Shown here piece by piece: positions 26,910 through 34,855 of a stretch of DNA of 64,000 bases; positions within the stretch are counted from its first letter, which is position 1; each line of letters starts with the position of its first letter. The stretch spans positions 372,001 through 436,000 of the forward strand of contig JAZKJL010000005.1 of assembly GCA_040384325.1 (NCBI GenBank), given 5' to 3'. Origin of the DNA: JACMLX01 sp040384325. GTDB lineage: Bacteria > Gemmatimonadota > Gemmatimonadetes > Gemmatimonadales > Gemmatimonadaceae. The notes under the pieces were generated by a model. That model saw only the letters and a program-made list of their open reading frames with translations, was not told where the DNA came from and did no database searches. The translations under genes and the position numbers were made by a program.

Positions 26910-27134
26910 AGTTCGCAGTTGCAGTTCGCAGTTGCAGTTCGCAGTTGCAGTTCGCAGTTGCAGTTCNNNNNNNNNNNNNNNNNNNNNNNNNNNNNNNNNN
27001 NNNNNNNNNNNNNNNNNNNNNNNNNNNNNNNNNNNNNNNNNNNNNNNNNNNNNNNNNNNNNNNNNNTTCGCAGTTGCAGTTCGCAGTTGCAGTTCGCAGT
27101 TGCAGTTCGCAGTTGCAGTTCGCAGTTGCAGTTC
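26902..27134. repeat. 13-base tandem repeat array interrupted by the gap
   Basis: The unit GCAGTTGCAGTTC is repeated exactly five times before the gap and five times plus three bases after it, with no mismatches. The unit is an iteration of the terminal sequence of repeat copy B (GCAGTTGC plus AGTTC). The true number of units is unknown because of the N run. Identical units suggest recent expansion. Confidence 0.9.
26967..27066. other. Assembly gap of 100 N
   Basis: The gap is exactly 100 N, the standard placeholder for unknown size. It lies inside the 13-base tandem repeat, which probably caused the break. Confidence 0.97.
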
Positions 27135-27166
27135 ACCGTAGCAATCACGCTGCAAGATGCGCGAGT

Positions 27167-28312
27167 TCAGACCTCGATGCCGTGGAACCCGACCTGGATG
27201 CCACCGACGCGCGTCTGCAGGATCTCGGTGGTCGGTGACTGCAGCGCCTTCACGTGGCTCTGCTCGGCCAGCAGGAGCGCCACGCGCCACTCGGCGAAGG
27301 GGCCGCGGGCCAGTTTGCCGATCTGCACGAAGAGGCCCGTCAGGGCATCGGCGTTGCCCACGCGGCGGCCGTAGGGCGCGTTGCTGCACCAGGTGCCCGT
27401 CTCGGCGGGCGGCGTGATCTCGTCCAGCGTCTTCTGCTCGAACTGCACCATTGCACTCACACCGGCACGCTCGGCGTTCTCGGTGGACATGCGGATCGCG
27501 CCCGGATCGCGGTCGCTGCCGATGATCGGCAGGTCGGTGATGTCCTCACCGGCAGCCTTGGTGGCGCGACGCAGGTTGGGCAACACGTCGCGATCGGCGC
27601 CGGGCCAGTGCTCGAATGAGAACGGGCGGGCGCGACCCGGGGCCTGCTTGCGCGCGATCATCGCGGCCTCGATCGGGAACGTGCCGCTGCCGCACATCGG
27701 GTCGAGGAACGGCTGCGTGCCGTCGTAGTCCACCGCCAGAAGGCAGGCCGCGGCAACCGTCTCGCGCAGGGGCGCCTTGGCCACCGCCTGCCGATAGCCG
27801 CGCCGGTGCAGCAGCTCTCCCGAGGTGTCGGCGCTCACGGTGCAGACATCGTGCACGATGCGCACCAGGATCCGCTGCGCCTCGTCGGTGGGCGCATCGT
27901 CGTCGCCGCTCTCGGTGAGGCGAACGACCGGCGCATCGACGCCGAAGTGTTTCGACACCTGGCGCACGATCCGCTCGGCCACCGCATCCGAGTGATAGAG
28001 GCGCGACTTGCGGCAGGTGACACGCACCGAGATCGGCTGGCCGGGCAGCAGCACGCGTCGCCACGGCAGCTTGGCGGCGCCCTTTTCGAGGTCCGCGAAG
28101 CCCTGCGCCTTGAACTCGCCCAGCCGCACGATCACGCGCGATGCGGTGCGCAGCCAGAGGTTGGCGAGGGCGATGGTGCGGAAGTCGGCCGTGAACGCCA
28201 CGCCGTCGGGCGTGGGCGGCTCGTGCGGAATGCCGAGGGCCGTGAGCTCGGCGGCGGTGACGGGTGCGATGCCGGGGGCGGTGATCGCGAAGGCGGACCA
28301 GGGGGTAGACAC
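27167..28312 (-). CDS. THUMP-domain class I RNA methyltransferase (RlmL/Trm14-like)
   Basis: The 381-residue enzyme has a THUMP RNA-binding part at the N-terminus (LPWRRVLLPGQPISVRVTCRKS, then RILVRIVHDVCTVSADTSG) and LLHRRGYRQAVAKAPLRETVAAA, which is diagnostic for the RlmL group. The methyltransferase domain has the SAM motif DPMCGSGTFPIEAA and IIGSDRDPGAI. The catalytic motif, usually NPPYG, reads SNAPYGRR, so one Pro is Ala. The likely reaction is N2-methylation of a guanosine in 23S rRNA or tRNA; the target is not defined by sequence. The start codon is GTG. Confidence 0.88.
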   Translation of the reverse strand: MSTPWSAFAITAPGIAPVTAAELTALGIPHEPPTPDGVAFTADFRTIALANLWLRTASRVIVRLGEFKAQGFADLEKGAAKLPWRRVLLPGQPISVRVTCRKSRLYHSDAVAERIVRQVSKHFGVDAPVVRLTESGDDDAPTDEAQRILVRIVHDVCTVSADTSGELLHRRGYRQAVAKAPLRETVAAACLLAVDYDGTQPFLDPMCGSGTFPIEAAMIARKQAPGRARPFSFEHWPGADRDVLPNLRRATKAAGEDITDLPIIGSDRDPGAIRMSTENAERAGVSAMVQFEQKTLDEITPPAETGTWCSNAPYGRRVGNADALTGLFVQIGKLARGPFAEWRVALLLAEQSHVKALQSPTTEILQTRVGGIQVGFHGIEV

Positions 28313-28372
28313 CCGTGCAAGCTAGCCTGACTCGGGTGCGGTCAGGCCAGCCATGCACGAGGTGCGTGGCGG

Positions 28373-30391
28373 TCAGCCCGTGCTCACGAAGCGCATCGGG
28401 TCAACGGCTCGCGGGCGACGCGTGGTCCGTGTGGCGTGCGGCGGAGCTTTCCGTACTCCGTCGAGGTGGAAGGTGCCGACCAGCTCCGTCAGCATCACCG
28501 CCTGGCCCGCCAGTTCCTCGGAGGCGCTGGCCGACTCCTCGGCATTGGCCGCGACCTGCTGCGTGACCGCGTTCAACTGCTCCACCGCCTGGCGAATGTG
28601 CTGCACGCCGTCGCGTTGCTGCTGGCCCGCCGACGCGATCTCCGCCACCACTCCCGCCATCCGCTGCACGTCGGTGTCGATGTCGCCCAGGCGTGCCAGC
28701 ACCTCGGCGTTGTACATCACACCGTCCTGCGCGTTCTGCACCGAACCCTCGATCAGCGCCGCGGTGGTCCGCGCGGCCTCCGCGCTGCGGATGGCGAGGC
28801 TACGCACTTCATCCGCCACCACCGCGAAACCACGCCCGGCGTCGCCGGCACGCGCTGCCTCCACGGCAGCGTTGAGCGCCAGCAGGTTGGTCTGGAACGC
28901 GATCTCGTCGATCGTCTTCACGATGCGCGCGGTCTGGTCGCTGGATGTCTTGATGCTCTCGATCGCGACCGAGAGGCGATCCATGCTGGTGCGCCCTTCG
29001 GCCACCCGCGTCAGCGTGGCCGCGCTCATCTGCTGCGCCTGCCGCGTGTTGGCCGCGGTCTGCGCGGCGGTGGACGACAATTCCTGCAGGCTGGCGCCCA
29101 CTTCCTGAAGCGACGCGGCCTGTTCCGAGGCGCCGTGCGCCAGCGCCTGGCTGCCAGACGCAATCTGATGACCGGCCGACGCCACCTGGTCTGACGACAC
29201 ATGCACCTGCGTCATCGCTTCGCTGAGCGTGGCGGCGGCGGTATTGATGGAGGTCTTGATGCGCGAGAAATCGCCGGCGTAGTCACCGGTGACACGCGCG
29301 GTCAGGTCGCGCTGCGCCACCTGTGCCAGCACCTCGGACGCCTCGTTGATCGGTGTCACCACGGCATCCAGCGTGTCGTTGATGCCCGCCACCAGGTCGC
29401 GATAGGCCCCGCGGAACGAACTCACGTCGCCGCGCACCGTGAGGCGTCCCGCCTTGGCGGCATCGACCAGCGTGCCCGTCTCGCCGAGCAACCGGCGCAT
29501 GGTGTGCTGCAGGTCGAGGAACGACGAGCCCAGCACGTCCTCGGCGCTGCGCACAATGACGTCGGTGGAGACGTCGCCAGCGCTGACGGTCTGCGCCGCC
29601 GACGCGAGCTGCTTCTGCGAATCCACCATCCGGGCCATCGCATTCCCGAGCTGGCCCAGTTCATCCTTGGCGGTGATGTGTACCTGCTGGCTGACGTCGC
29701 CGAGGGCGAGGGCGTCTGCCACCTGGCGCAGCTGTGCCAGCGCGCGCACGATCGGCCGCGTGATGCCCACGGCAGCCGCGGTGGCGAAGAGGAGGGAGAT
29801 CACGACGAGGACGATCATCGTCGTCATCGACGCCGTGTACGACGCCGTTCCCTCGCTGACGGCCGCCTGCATCAAGCCGAGCTTCGAGTTCACGAGACTG
29901 TCCATCAGCGCGTCGATCGAATCGGCCTGGGCGCGGATGATCCGCAGCCGCGACTTCGCCTCGGCGGTGTTGCCGACGTAGGCGAGGGCGACCACGGCGT
30001 CCTGCTGTGGACGCAGCACCTTGAACGCCTGCCGCACGCGTCCGGCCTGCTCACGGGTCTCGGGGCGCACGATGTGCTTCTCGAAGCGCGTGAAGCTGGT
30101 GTGGAAGGCGGAGTCGTAGCTGGCGATGTCACGCATGCGATTGCGGATCGCGGTCGAGTCCTCGTCGAGGATGGTGTTGCGAACGGCTCGCGAGATGCGG
30201 ATCAGGCTCAGGTTGGCGTCCTTCAACTCCAGCGCCGGCAGCGCATGCTCCGTGTGCAGCGTGCCGACGATCTGGTTCAATCGGCGAGCGGTGGTGATGC
30301 CATCCAGCCCGACGATGCCGATCAGGAGTCCGAGGATGCCGAAACCGAGGGCCAGCTTCCGGCCGATTGCGAGTCGTGCGAACCAGTCCAT
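28373..30391 (-). CDS. Methyl-accepting chemotaxis protein
   Basis: The receptor has 672 residues. TM1 is about residues 8-28 and TM2 191-210, with a periplasmic four-helix bundle domain between them (KDANLSLIRISRAVRNTILDED). HAMP domains follow TM2, with additional HAMP-like segments up to about residue 380. The signalling tip is IDEIAFQTNLLALNAAVEAA, which binds CheA and CheW. The C-terminus RTTRRPRAVDPMRFVSTG is basic and lacks the NWETF-type tether. The ATG follows GGAG by 6 bases. No che genes are adjacent, so the partner array is encoded elsewhere. Confidence 0.95.
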   Translation of the reverse strand: MDWFARLAIGRKLALGFGILGLLIGIVGLDGITTARRLNQIVGTLHTEHALPALELKDANLSLIRISRAVRNTILDEDSTAIRNRMRDIASYDSAFHTSFTRFEKHIVRPETREQAGRVRQAFKVLRPQQDAVVALAYVGNTAEAKSRLRIIRAQADSIDALMDSLVNSKLGLMQAAVSEGTASYTASMTTMIVLVVISLLFATAAAVGITRPIVRALAQLRQVADALALGDVSQQVHITAKDELGQLGNAMARMVDSQKQLASAAQTVSAGDVSTDVIVRSAEDVLGSSFLDLQHTMRRLLGETGTLVDAAKAGRLTVRGDVSSFRGAYRDLVAGINDTLDAVVTPINEASEVLAQVAQRDLTARVTGDYAGDFSRIKTSINTAAATLSEAMTQVHVSSDQVASAGHQIASGSQALAHGASEQAASLQEVGASLQELSSTAAQTAANTRQAQQMSAATLTRVAEGRTSMDRLSVAIESIKTSSDQTARIVKTIDEIAFQTNLLALNAAVEAARAGDAGRGFAVVADEVRSLAIRSAEAARTTAALIEGSVQNAQDGVMYNAEVLARLGDIDTDVQRMAGVVAEIASAGQQQRDGVQHIRQAVEQLNAVTQQVAANAEESASASEELAGQAVMLTELVGTFHLDGVRKAPPHATRTTRRPRAVDPMRFVSTG

Positions 30392-30707
30392 TCCGTGCTC
30401 CAAATCAGGGGGCGGTGTGCAGGGCGAGCGAACATCCACGGGCTGCGGCACATGTCCGGCGGTCCGGATGCGCAGCAGGCGGCTGAGCGGCTTCGCTCGT
30501 GCGACGGGCGGATGAGCGGATGTTCGTCCTCACCGGCCTCCCTGAATGTCGGCCGACGTGGCGCGTGGCTTGATGACGCGCGATCACGGCGCGATTGACG
30601 CCATCTCACGAGGTGAAGACACGCCAATGCGACGAGGGGCGACCGCAGTGCGATCGCCCCTCTGGCAACATTCCTCTTGCGCCGGTCAGACTCGGCGCGA
30701 CGCAGGG
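30392..30707. other. Intergenic region between chemotaxis receptor and lipoprotein genes
   Basis: This 316-base stretch holds a terminator-like hairpin at 30634-30662 and a spaced 9-base inverted repeat, CGAACATCC (30429-30437) with GGATGTTCG (30518-30526). The promoter of the chemotaxis gene should lie here. No gene is supported. Confidence 0.55.
30634..30662 (-). terminator. Hairpin downstream of D/T-rich lipoprotein gene
   Basis: GAGGGGCGA pairs with TCGCCCCTC in a 9-base stem with an 11-base loop. It lies 45 bases past the stop codon of the minus-strand lipoprotein gene. No U-run is visible. Confidence 0.5.
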
Positions 30708-30950
30708 TCAGCGCGGTACGGTGTCGCGCGTCGTGTCGCGCCGCGTCGTGTCGGTACGCAGCGTGTCGCGAGTGGTCGTGTCCATCCCCGTGCGTGTCAC
30801 GGTATCGACCCTGGTGACGGTATCGACGAATCCGGGTGCCATCGCCGGTACGGCTGTATCCGACACCTCGGTGTCGGACTTGCTGCAGGCCGAGATGAAG
30901 ATCGCCGCCAGGGCGGCGCAGGACAGGCGGAGCGTGCGGGCAGACGTCAT
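30708..30950 (-). CDS. Small lipoprotein with Asp/Thr/Arg-rich repeats
   Basis: The product has 80 residues. The signal LSCAALAAIFISAC ends with a lipobox before SKSDTEVSD. The mature part is low complexity with repeats around DTVTR, DTTTR, DTLRT, DTTRR and DTTRD, ending DTVPR. Such alternating acidic and basic Thr-rich sequence is probably unstructured. A second small lipoprotein of similar size and composition lies 70 bases upstream on the same strand. The start is set by the signal peptide. Function is unknown. Confidence 0.72.
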   Translation of the reverse strand: MTSARTLRLSCAALAAIFISACSKSDTEVSDTAVPAMAPGFVDTVTRVDTVTRTGMDTTTRDTLRTDTTRRDTTRDTVPR

Positions 30951-31020
30951 CTGTGTCTCCAATGCGGAGGTCCCGAATTCCACCCTGGCGCCGATCACTC
31001 GGCCGACGCCAGGGCGTGCG

Positions 31021-31272
31021 TCACGGCTTGCGTGGCTTGGTGCCGCGGTTGGCGCCGTCGGTCGGCATGCTCATGCCGGTGGCGGTGTCACGCCGTAACG
31101 CGCTGTCGGTGCGCAGCATCGCCGTATCGCTGGGTGCGTTCACACCCGGCTGACTGTCGGCACGTGCGCCTGCGGCGCTGTCGCCACCCGCAGCGTTACT
31201 GTTACCGCTGCAGGCGACAATGGCGAAACTTGCAAAAACGGCCGCGCTGAAGCGCAGGGTCCGCTTGATCAT
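31021..31272 (-). CDS. Small lipoprotein, Ala/Asp/Thr-rich
   Basis: The product has 83 residues. The signal FSAAVFASFAIVAC gives a lipobox cysteine before SGNSNAAGGD. The mature part is rich in A, G, D, S and T (SDTAMLRTDSALRRDTATGMSM) and has the same DT/RxD flavour as its downstream neighbour. The two genes are probably a tandem pair derived from one ancestor or from similar pressure. No domain is known. The start at MIKRTLRF is chosen for the signal peptide. Confidence 0.72.
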   Translation of the reverse strand: MIKRTLRFSAAVFASFAIVACSGNSNAAGGDSAAGARADSQPGVNAPSDTAMLRTDSALRRDTATGMSMPTDGANRGTKPRKP

Positions 31273-31467
31273 GAATGTCTCCAGTAGAGAGTGCGTCATG
31301 ATCAGTCATGCACATCGCATGCCCTGCCATTGCGCTGCGCTCGCAGCCGAGCGCGTCAATACTCGTCGCGGCTTTCGGTGCGGCGACCTGAGCCGAGCGA
31401 TCAAGCCATGCGTCGGTCGACACTCCCGGTGCACGCGCTCGAGCCCTGCCGTCGACTCGCCGCGGAA

Positions 31468-32124
31468 CTAGGCACCAGCGACGGCATTGCTGCCGGTGCG
31501 CTTCCGTCGCCACGCGATCACGCGCACCGCCAGCAGGCCGGCGAACAGCGCGAAGTACACCAGCGGCCAGAACGTATCCTTCTTCACCGCCCACAGGTAA
31601 TGCGTCGTGGCCGTGATCGCGACCACGTACGTCAGACGGTGCAGCTTCTTCCACTTCGCGCCACCGAGCTTCTTCGCCATGAAATTTGGTGACGTGATCG
31701 CCAGCGGCACCAGGATCAGCCAGCTCAGCATGCCGATCGTGATGTACGGCCGCTTGACGATGCTGGTCCAGATCTCGCCGAATCGGAGCTCGAGGTCGAG
31801 CCCGAAGTAGATCAGCATGTGCACCGTCGCGTAGAAGAACACGAACAGGCCCAGCATGCGGCGATAGGTGGCCAGCCACGCCCAGCCGGTGAGCTGACGC
31901 AACGGGGTGATGGCGAGGGTGTACGCGAGGCTGCGGAGCGCCAGCGTACCGGTGTCGATCTCGAGGATCTTCACCACGTCGCCATCGATCCGGCCGGTGA
32001 CGACGGCGTAGGCGAGCCAGATCGCCGGCGCCAGCAGCACCACGAACACCACCGGCTTGAGGGCCCGGCCGATGCGCGGGCCGAGCGGACGTGGACGCGC
32101 CGGGGATTGCACTGCGGCGGTCAC
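31468..32124 (-). CDS. msrQ: MsrQ, heme-binding membrane subunit of the MsrPQ methionine sulfoxide reductase
   Basis: The 218-residue membrane protein passes electrons from the quinone pool to periplasmic MsrP. It has five to six transmembrane helices and the ferric-reductase-like pattern: LRSLAYTLAITPLRQLTG, YRRMLGLFVFFYATVHMLIYF with a heme-ligand histidine, KKLHRLTYVVAITATTHYLW with two more. The GTG start lies 8 bases after GAGGTGG and 13 bases past the msrP stop; an alternative GTG is four codons earlier. Length fits the 211-residue E. coli protein. Confidence 0.93.
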   Translation of the reverse strand: MTAAVQSPARPRPLGPRIGRALKPVVFVVLLAPAIWLAYAVVTGRIDGDVVKILEIDTGTLALRSLAYTLAITPLRQLTGWAWLATYRRMLGLFVFFYATVHMLIYFGLDLELRFGEIWTSIVKRPYITIGMLSWLILVPLAITSPNFMAKKLGGAKWKKLHRLTYVVAITATTHYLWAVKKDTFWPLVYFALFAGLLAVRVIAWRRKRTGSNAVAGA

Positions 32125-32137
32125 GTGCGCGTCCACC

Positions 32138-33064
32138 TCAGAAGTTGCGGCGCAAATCCATGCCCGCGTAGAGCGACGCGACTTCGCCGTACCCATTGAA
32201 CATCAACGTCGGCTTGCGCAGGATGTCGCCCAGCTTCCGCTCGCGCGCCTGGCTCCAGCGCGGATGGTCCACGGTCGGGTTCACATTGGCATAGAACCCG
32301 TATTCGTCGGGCGCGGCCTTCATCCAGGTGGTCGTGCTCGGACGATCGGTGAACTTCAGCGACACGATCGCCTTGATGTTCTTGAAGCCGTATTTCCACG
32401 GCACCACCAGCCGCAGCGGCGCACCATTCTGGTTCGGCAGGGTCTTGCCGTACATTCCGGTGGCCAGAAAGGCGAGCGGATGCAACGCTTCGTCGAGGCG
32501 CAGGCCTTCGGTGTACGGCCAGTCGATGGTCTGGCTGCGCTGGCCCGGCATGCGCGCGGGATCGAACAGCGTCGTCATCTCGACGAACTTCGCGGACGGC
32601 AGCGGGTCGGCGCGGCGGATCACGTCGGCCAGTGGAATGCCGCGCCACGGGATCACCGCACTCCACGCCTCCACGCAGCGGAAGCGGTAGGTGCGATCCT
32701 GGATGCGGCTCGGCTTGAGGAAATCGTCGAGCGGCATGTTGCCGGGTTTGCGGCACATGCCCTCCACCTTCACGCTCCACGGTCGGGCGCGGAATTGCTG
32801 CGAGTTGGCCTTCGGATCTTCCTTGTCGGTGCCGAACTCGTAGTAGTTGTTGTAGCTGGTGACCTTCGCCTCGTCGCTCACCTCGTCGGTGGGTTGCTGC
32901 GCACCGGCCGGCCGCAGCCCACCCAGCATCGCCTCGGTCAGCGCGCCGGTGGCCGAAATGGCACCGATGCTGCCCACTACGCCGAGAAACTGACGACGGT
33001 TGAGGAATTCGTGCTCCGGCGTGATCTCGGAGGACGGCGGTTCGATGCGGTTACGGATCAGCAT
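32138..33064 (-). CDS. msrP: MsrP, molybdopterin-dependent protein-methionine-sulfoxide reductase
   Basis: The 308-residue periplasmic enzyme repairs oxidised methionines in envelope proteins. A Tat signal (NRRQFLGVVGSIGAISATG) exports it folded with its molybdenum cofactor. C130 in YRFRCVEAWSAVIPW is the molybdenum ligand of the sulfite-oxidase fold. GAPLRLVVPWKYGFKNIKAI and the C-terminal LYAGMDLRRNF are also typical. It lies 54 bases after the phosphatidyltransferase gene of the Ynj-type cluster and is followed by msrQ, so it may be transcribed with the transporter. Confidence 0.96.
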   Translation of the reverse strand: MLIRNRIEPPSSEITPEHEFLNRRQFLGVVGSIGAISATGALTEAMLGGLRPAGAQQPTDEVSDEAKVTSYNNYYEFGTDKEDPKANSQQFRARPWSVKVEGMCRKPGNMPLDDFLKPSRIQDRTYRFRCVEAWSAVIPWRGIPLADVIRRADPLPSAKFVEMTTLFDPARMPGQRSQTIDWPYTEGLRLDEALHPLAFLATGMYGKTLPNQNGAPLRLVVPWKYGFKNIKAIVSLKFTDRPSTTTWMKAAPDEYGFYANVNPTVDHPRWSQARERKLGDILRKPTLMFNGYGEVASLYAGMDLRRNF

Positions 33065-33118
33065 GACGTTTGAACGCGAAGGAAAACGAAGGGAAGGACG
33101 GCGACCGCTGACGGTACG

Positions 33119-33724
33119 CTACAACACCCGGCGGGCCCACAGGAGCCGCTGCACCACGTTGATACCCACCAACGTCGCCATGAGCCCGAACAACAGCGCC
33201 AGCCGCGACGGGAACAGGAAGAACAGGGCGTAGAACACCACTGTCTCGAACCCGGCCACCAGCGCCGGCGGCATCGTGACCGTGGTCAGCTCCCCACGCG
33301 CCTGAGCCCCGGCGGCGCGCTTCTCGAGCACGGCCGAGAGATACATCCAGCTGCAGGCGTTGACGAAGAAGCTGCCTTCCAGCACCACCGCCCAGAGAAG
33401 AACGTCGCGATCGGCGGATTGGATTCCCAGACCGACCGGGATGGCGGCGTAGACCACGAAATCGAGCAGGATGTCGAGATAGCCGCCGAAGTCGGTCTGC
33501 CGATGCGCCACCCGTGCCACGGTCCCGTCCAGCCCATCGGTGACCCGGTTCGCGAGCCAGAGCACCAGGCCGACGCCGAATGCGGCCCGCGAGGCCGCCA
33601 CCGCCGCGCCAAGCCCCAGCACCAGTGCCAGCAGCGAGATGACGTTCGGCGGAACGCCGCGGAGCAGCATCGCCAGCGGCGCCAGCAGGCGGTCCTTCAC
33701 GCCACGCAACAGGTGATCGAACAT
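33119..33724 (-). CDS. ynjF: CDP-alcohol phosphatidyltransferase family protein (YnjF-like)
   Basis: The 201-residue membrane enzyme transfers a phosphatidyl (or similar) group from a CDP-linked donor to an alcohol. The catalytic motif DG-x2-AR-x8-G-x3-D-x3-D is complete: D66, G67, A70, R71, G80, D84 and D88 within DGLDGTVARV and FGGYLDILLD. About six transmembrane helices are visible. The acceptor alcohol is unknown. The gene begins 3 bases after the ABC ATPase gene, the same neighbourhood as ynjF behind ynjBCD in E. coli, which supports the name. It suggests that the transported compound, or a product of it, could be the alcohol acceptor. Confidence 0.85.
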   Translation of the reverse strand: MFDHLLRGVKDRLLAPLAMLLRGVPPNVISLLALVLGLGAAVAASRAAFGVGLVLWLANRVTDGLDGTVARVAHRQTDFGGYLDILLDFVVYAAIPVGLGIQSADRDVLLWAVVLEGSFFVNACSWMYLSAVLEKRAAGAQARGELTTVTMPPALVAGFETVVFYALFFLFPSRLALLFGLMATLVGINVVQRLLWARRVL

Positions 33725-33727
33725 GGG

Positions 33728-34855
33728 TCAGTGGGTGGGAAAGAACCGGGCATGCCGCACCACCACCTGCACCGCATCGCCGAGCGTAGCGCGAGTGTGG
33801 CTCGGTGCACGCACGGTGACCGTCGCGCCGGCGGCGTCGCGCAGGTCCAGCAGGACCTCATGCGCCGCGTCGCGACGTGCCATGACGCTCAGCACCGGCG
33901 ACGCCTGTGTGCCCGCCGTGTGCACCTCGAGCTCGTGCGAACGAACGCAGGCGATGGTCGGCCCCGGCTCGAGGCCCGAAGCATCGATCACCCCACCAAG
34001 CCAGCGGAACCGCGACCGACCCGCCTCTTGCTCCACCACGCCCGCCAACTCGGCATACACACCCAGCAGCTGCGCGGCGGTCAACGTCGGTGGGGCGTGC
34101 AGCAGCTCGGCGGGAGCGGTCGGGACGCTCAACTCGCCGTAGCGCCCGATCGTAGAGACGTGGGTGGCCACCGCCATCGCGTCGTCCAGGTCATGGGTGA
34201 CGAGAATCGTCGCCGCACCGCTCACCTCGCGTGCCTGCAACAGCGCGGTGCGCACGTCACGGCGCACGGCCGGGTCCAGCGACGACAGCGGCTCGTCCAG
34301 CAGCAGCACCGCCGGATCGGCGCAGAGGGCACGCGCCAGCGCGACGCGATGTCGCTGGCCGCCACTCAATGCTGTCGCAGCGTTGACGGCCAGTTCACCG
34401 ACGCGCAAGCGTCGCAGCATCTCGACCGCGCGACGTTGTGCCTCGCGCTTCGGCATGCCACGCACCGTCAGCGGGAAGGCAACGTTGTCCATCACCGTCA
34501 GGTGCGGAAAGAGCACCGGCTCCTGGTGCAGGTACACGATGCCGCGCCGTTCGGGTGGCAGGGCAGTCACCTCACGGCCCGACACGAGCACGGTCCCGCG
34601 TGCGGCCGGCTGCAATCCCGCCAGTGTGCGCAGCAGCGACGACTTGCCCGCGCCGGATGTGCCGAGCACCGCGAGGCATTCGCCGCCGTTCACGGTGAAC
34701 GTCACTCCGGGCAACCCGATCCGGTGACCGGCTGGCAGCGACGCCTCCATCGATGGTTCGACCAGCAACGCGGTGCGGGAGCCATCGATCACCGATGGTC
34801 GCGGTGGACCGGCGAACAGCACCCACAGGTCGCGAACGTCGAGCGTGATGGTCAT
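33728..34855 (-). CDS. ynjD: ABC transporter ATP-binding protein (YnjD-like)
   Basis: The 375-residue ATPase powers the adjacent permeases. Walker A is GTSGAGKSS (65-73), the Q-loop Q111 is in YLHQEP, the signature LSGGQ is at 163-167, Walker B is LLLDE (184-188), and the H-loop is in VTHDLDDA. There is an extra N-terminal segment of about 35 residues before the first strand and a C-terminal TOBE-like extension (residues about 240-375), so it is longer than E. coli YnjD (217 residues). The ATG overlaps the stop codon of the permease gene (ATGA). Confidence 0.9.
   Translation of the reverse strand: MTITLDVRDLWVLFAGPPRPSVIDGSRTALLVEPSMEASLPAGHRIGLPGVTFTVNGGECLAVLGTSGAGKSSLLRTLAGLQPAARGTVLVSGREVTALPPERRGIVYLHQEPVLFPHLTVMDNVAFPLTVRGMPKREAQRRAVEMLRRLRVGELAVNAATALSGGQRHRVALARALCADPAVLLLDEPLSSLDPAVRRDVRTALLQAREVSGAATILVTHDLDDAMAVATHVSTIGRYGELSVPTAPAELLHAPPTLTAAQLLGVYAELAGVVEQEAGRSRFRWLGGVIDASGLEPGPTIACVRSHELEVHTAGTQASPVLSVMARRDAAHEVLLDLRDAAGATVTVRAPSHTRATLGDAVQVVVRHARFFPTH

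Larger units (their letters stand above)
26557..27166. other. Gene-free region with repeat element, tandem array and assembly gap
   Basis: This 610-base interval between convergent genes contains repeat copy B, a 13-base tandem array, and 100 N. Open frames here are produced by the repeats and contain undefined residues. No gene is supported. Confidence 0.85.

Noticed and set aside
26902..27134. CRISPR array
   Set aside because: The unit is 13 bases without spacers; all units are identical and contiguous. No cas gene is present.
26468..27148. A 226-codon open frame crossing the N gap
   Set aside because: Its length depends on the undefined bases and on the 13-base repeat that happens to lack stops. 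It overlaps the DUF2256 gene in antisense.
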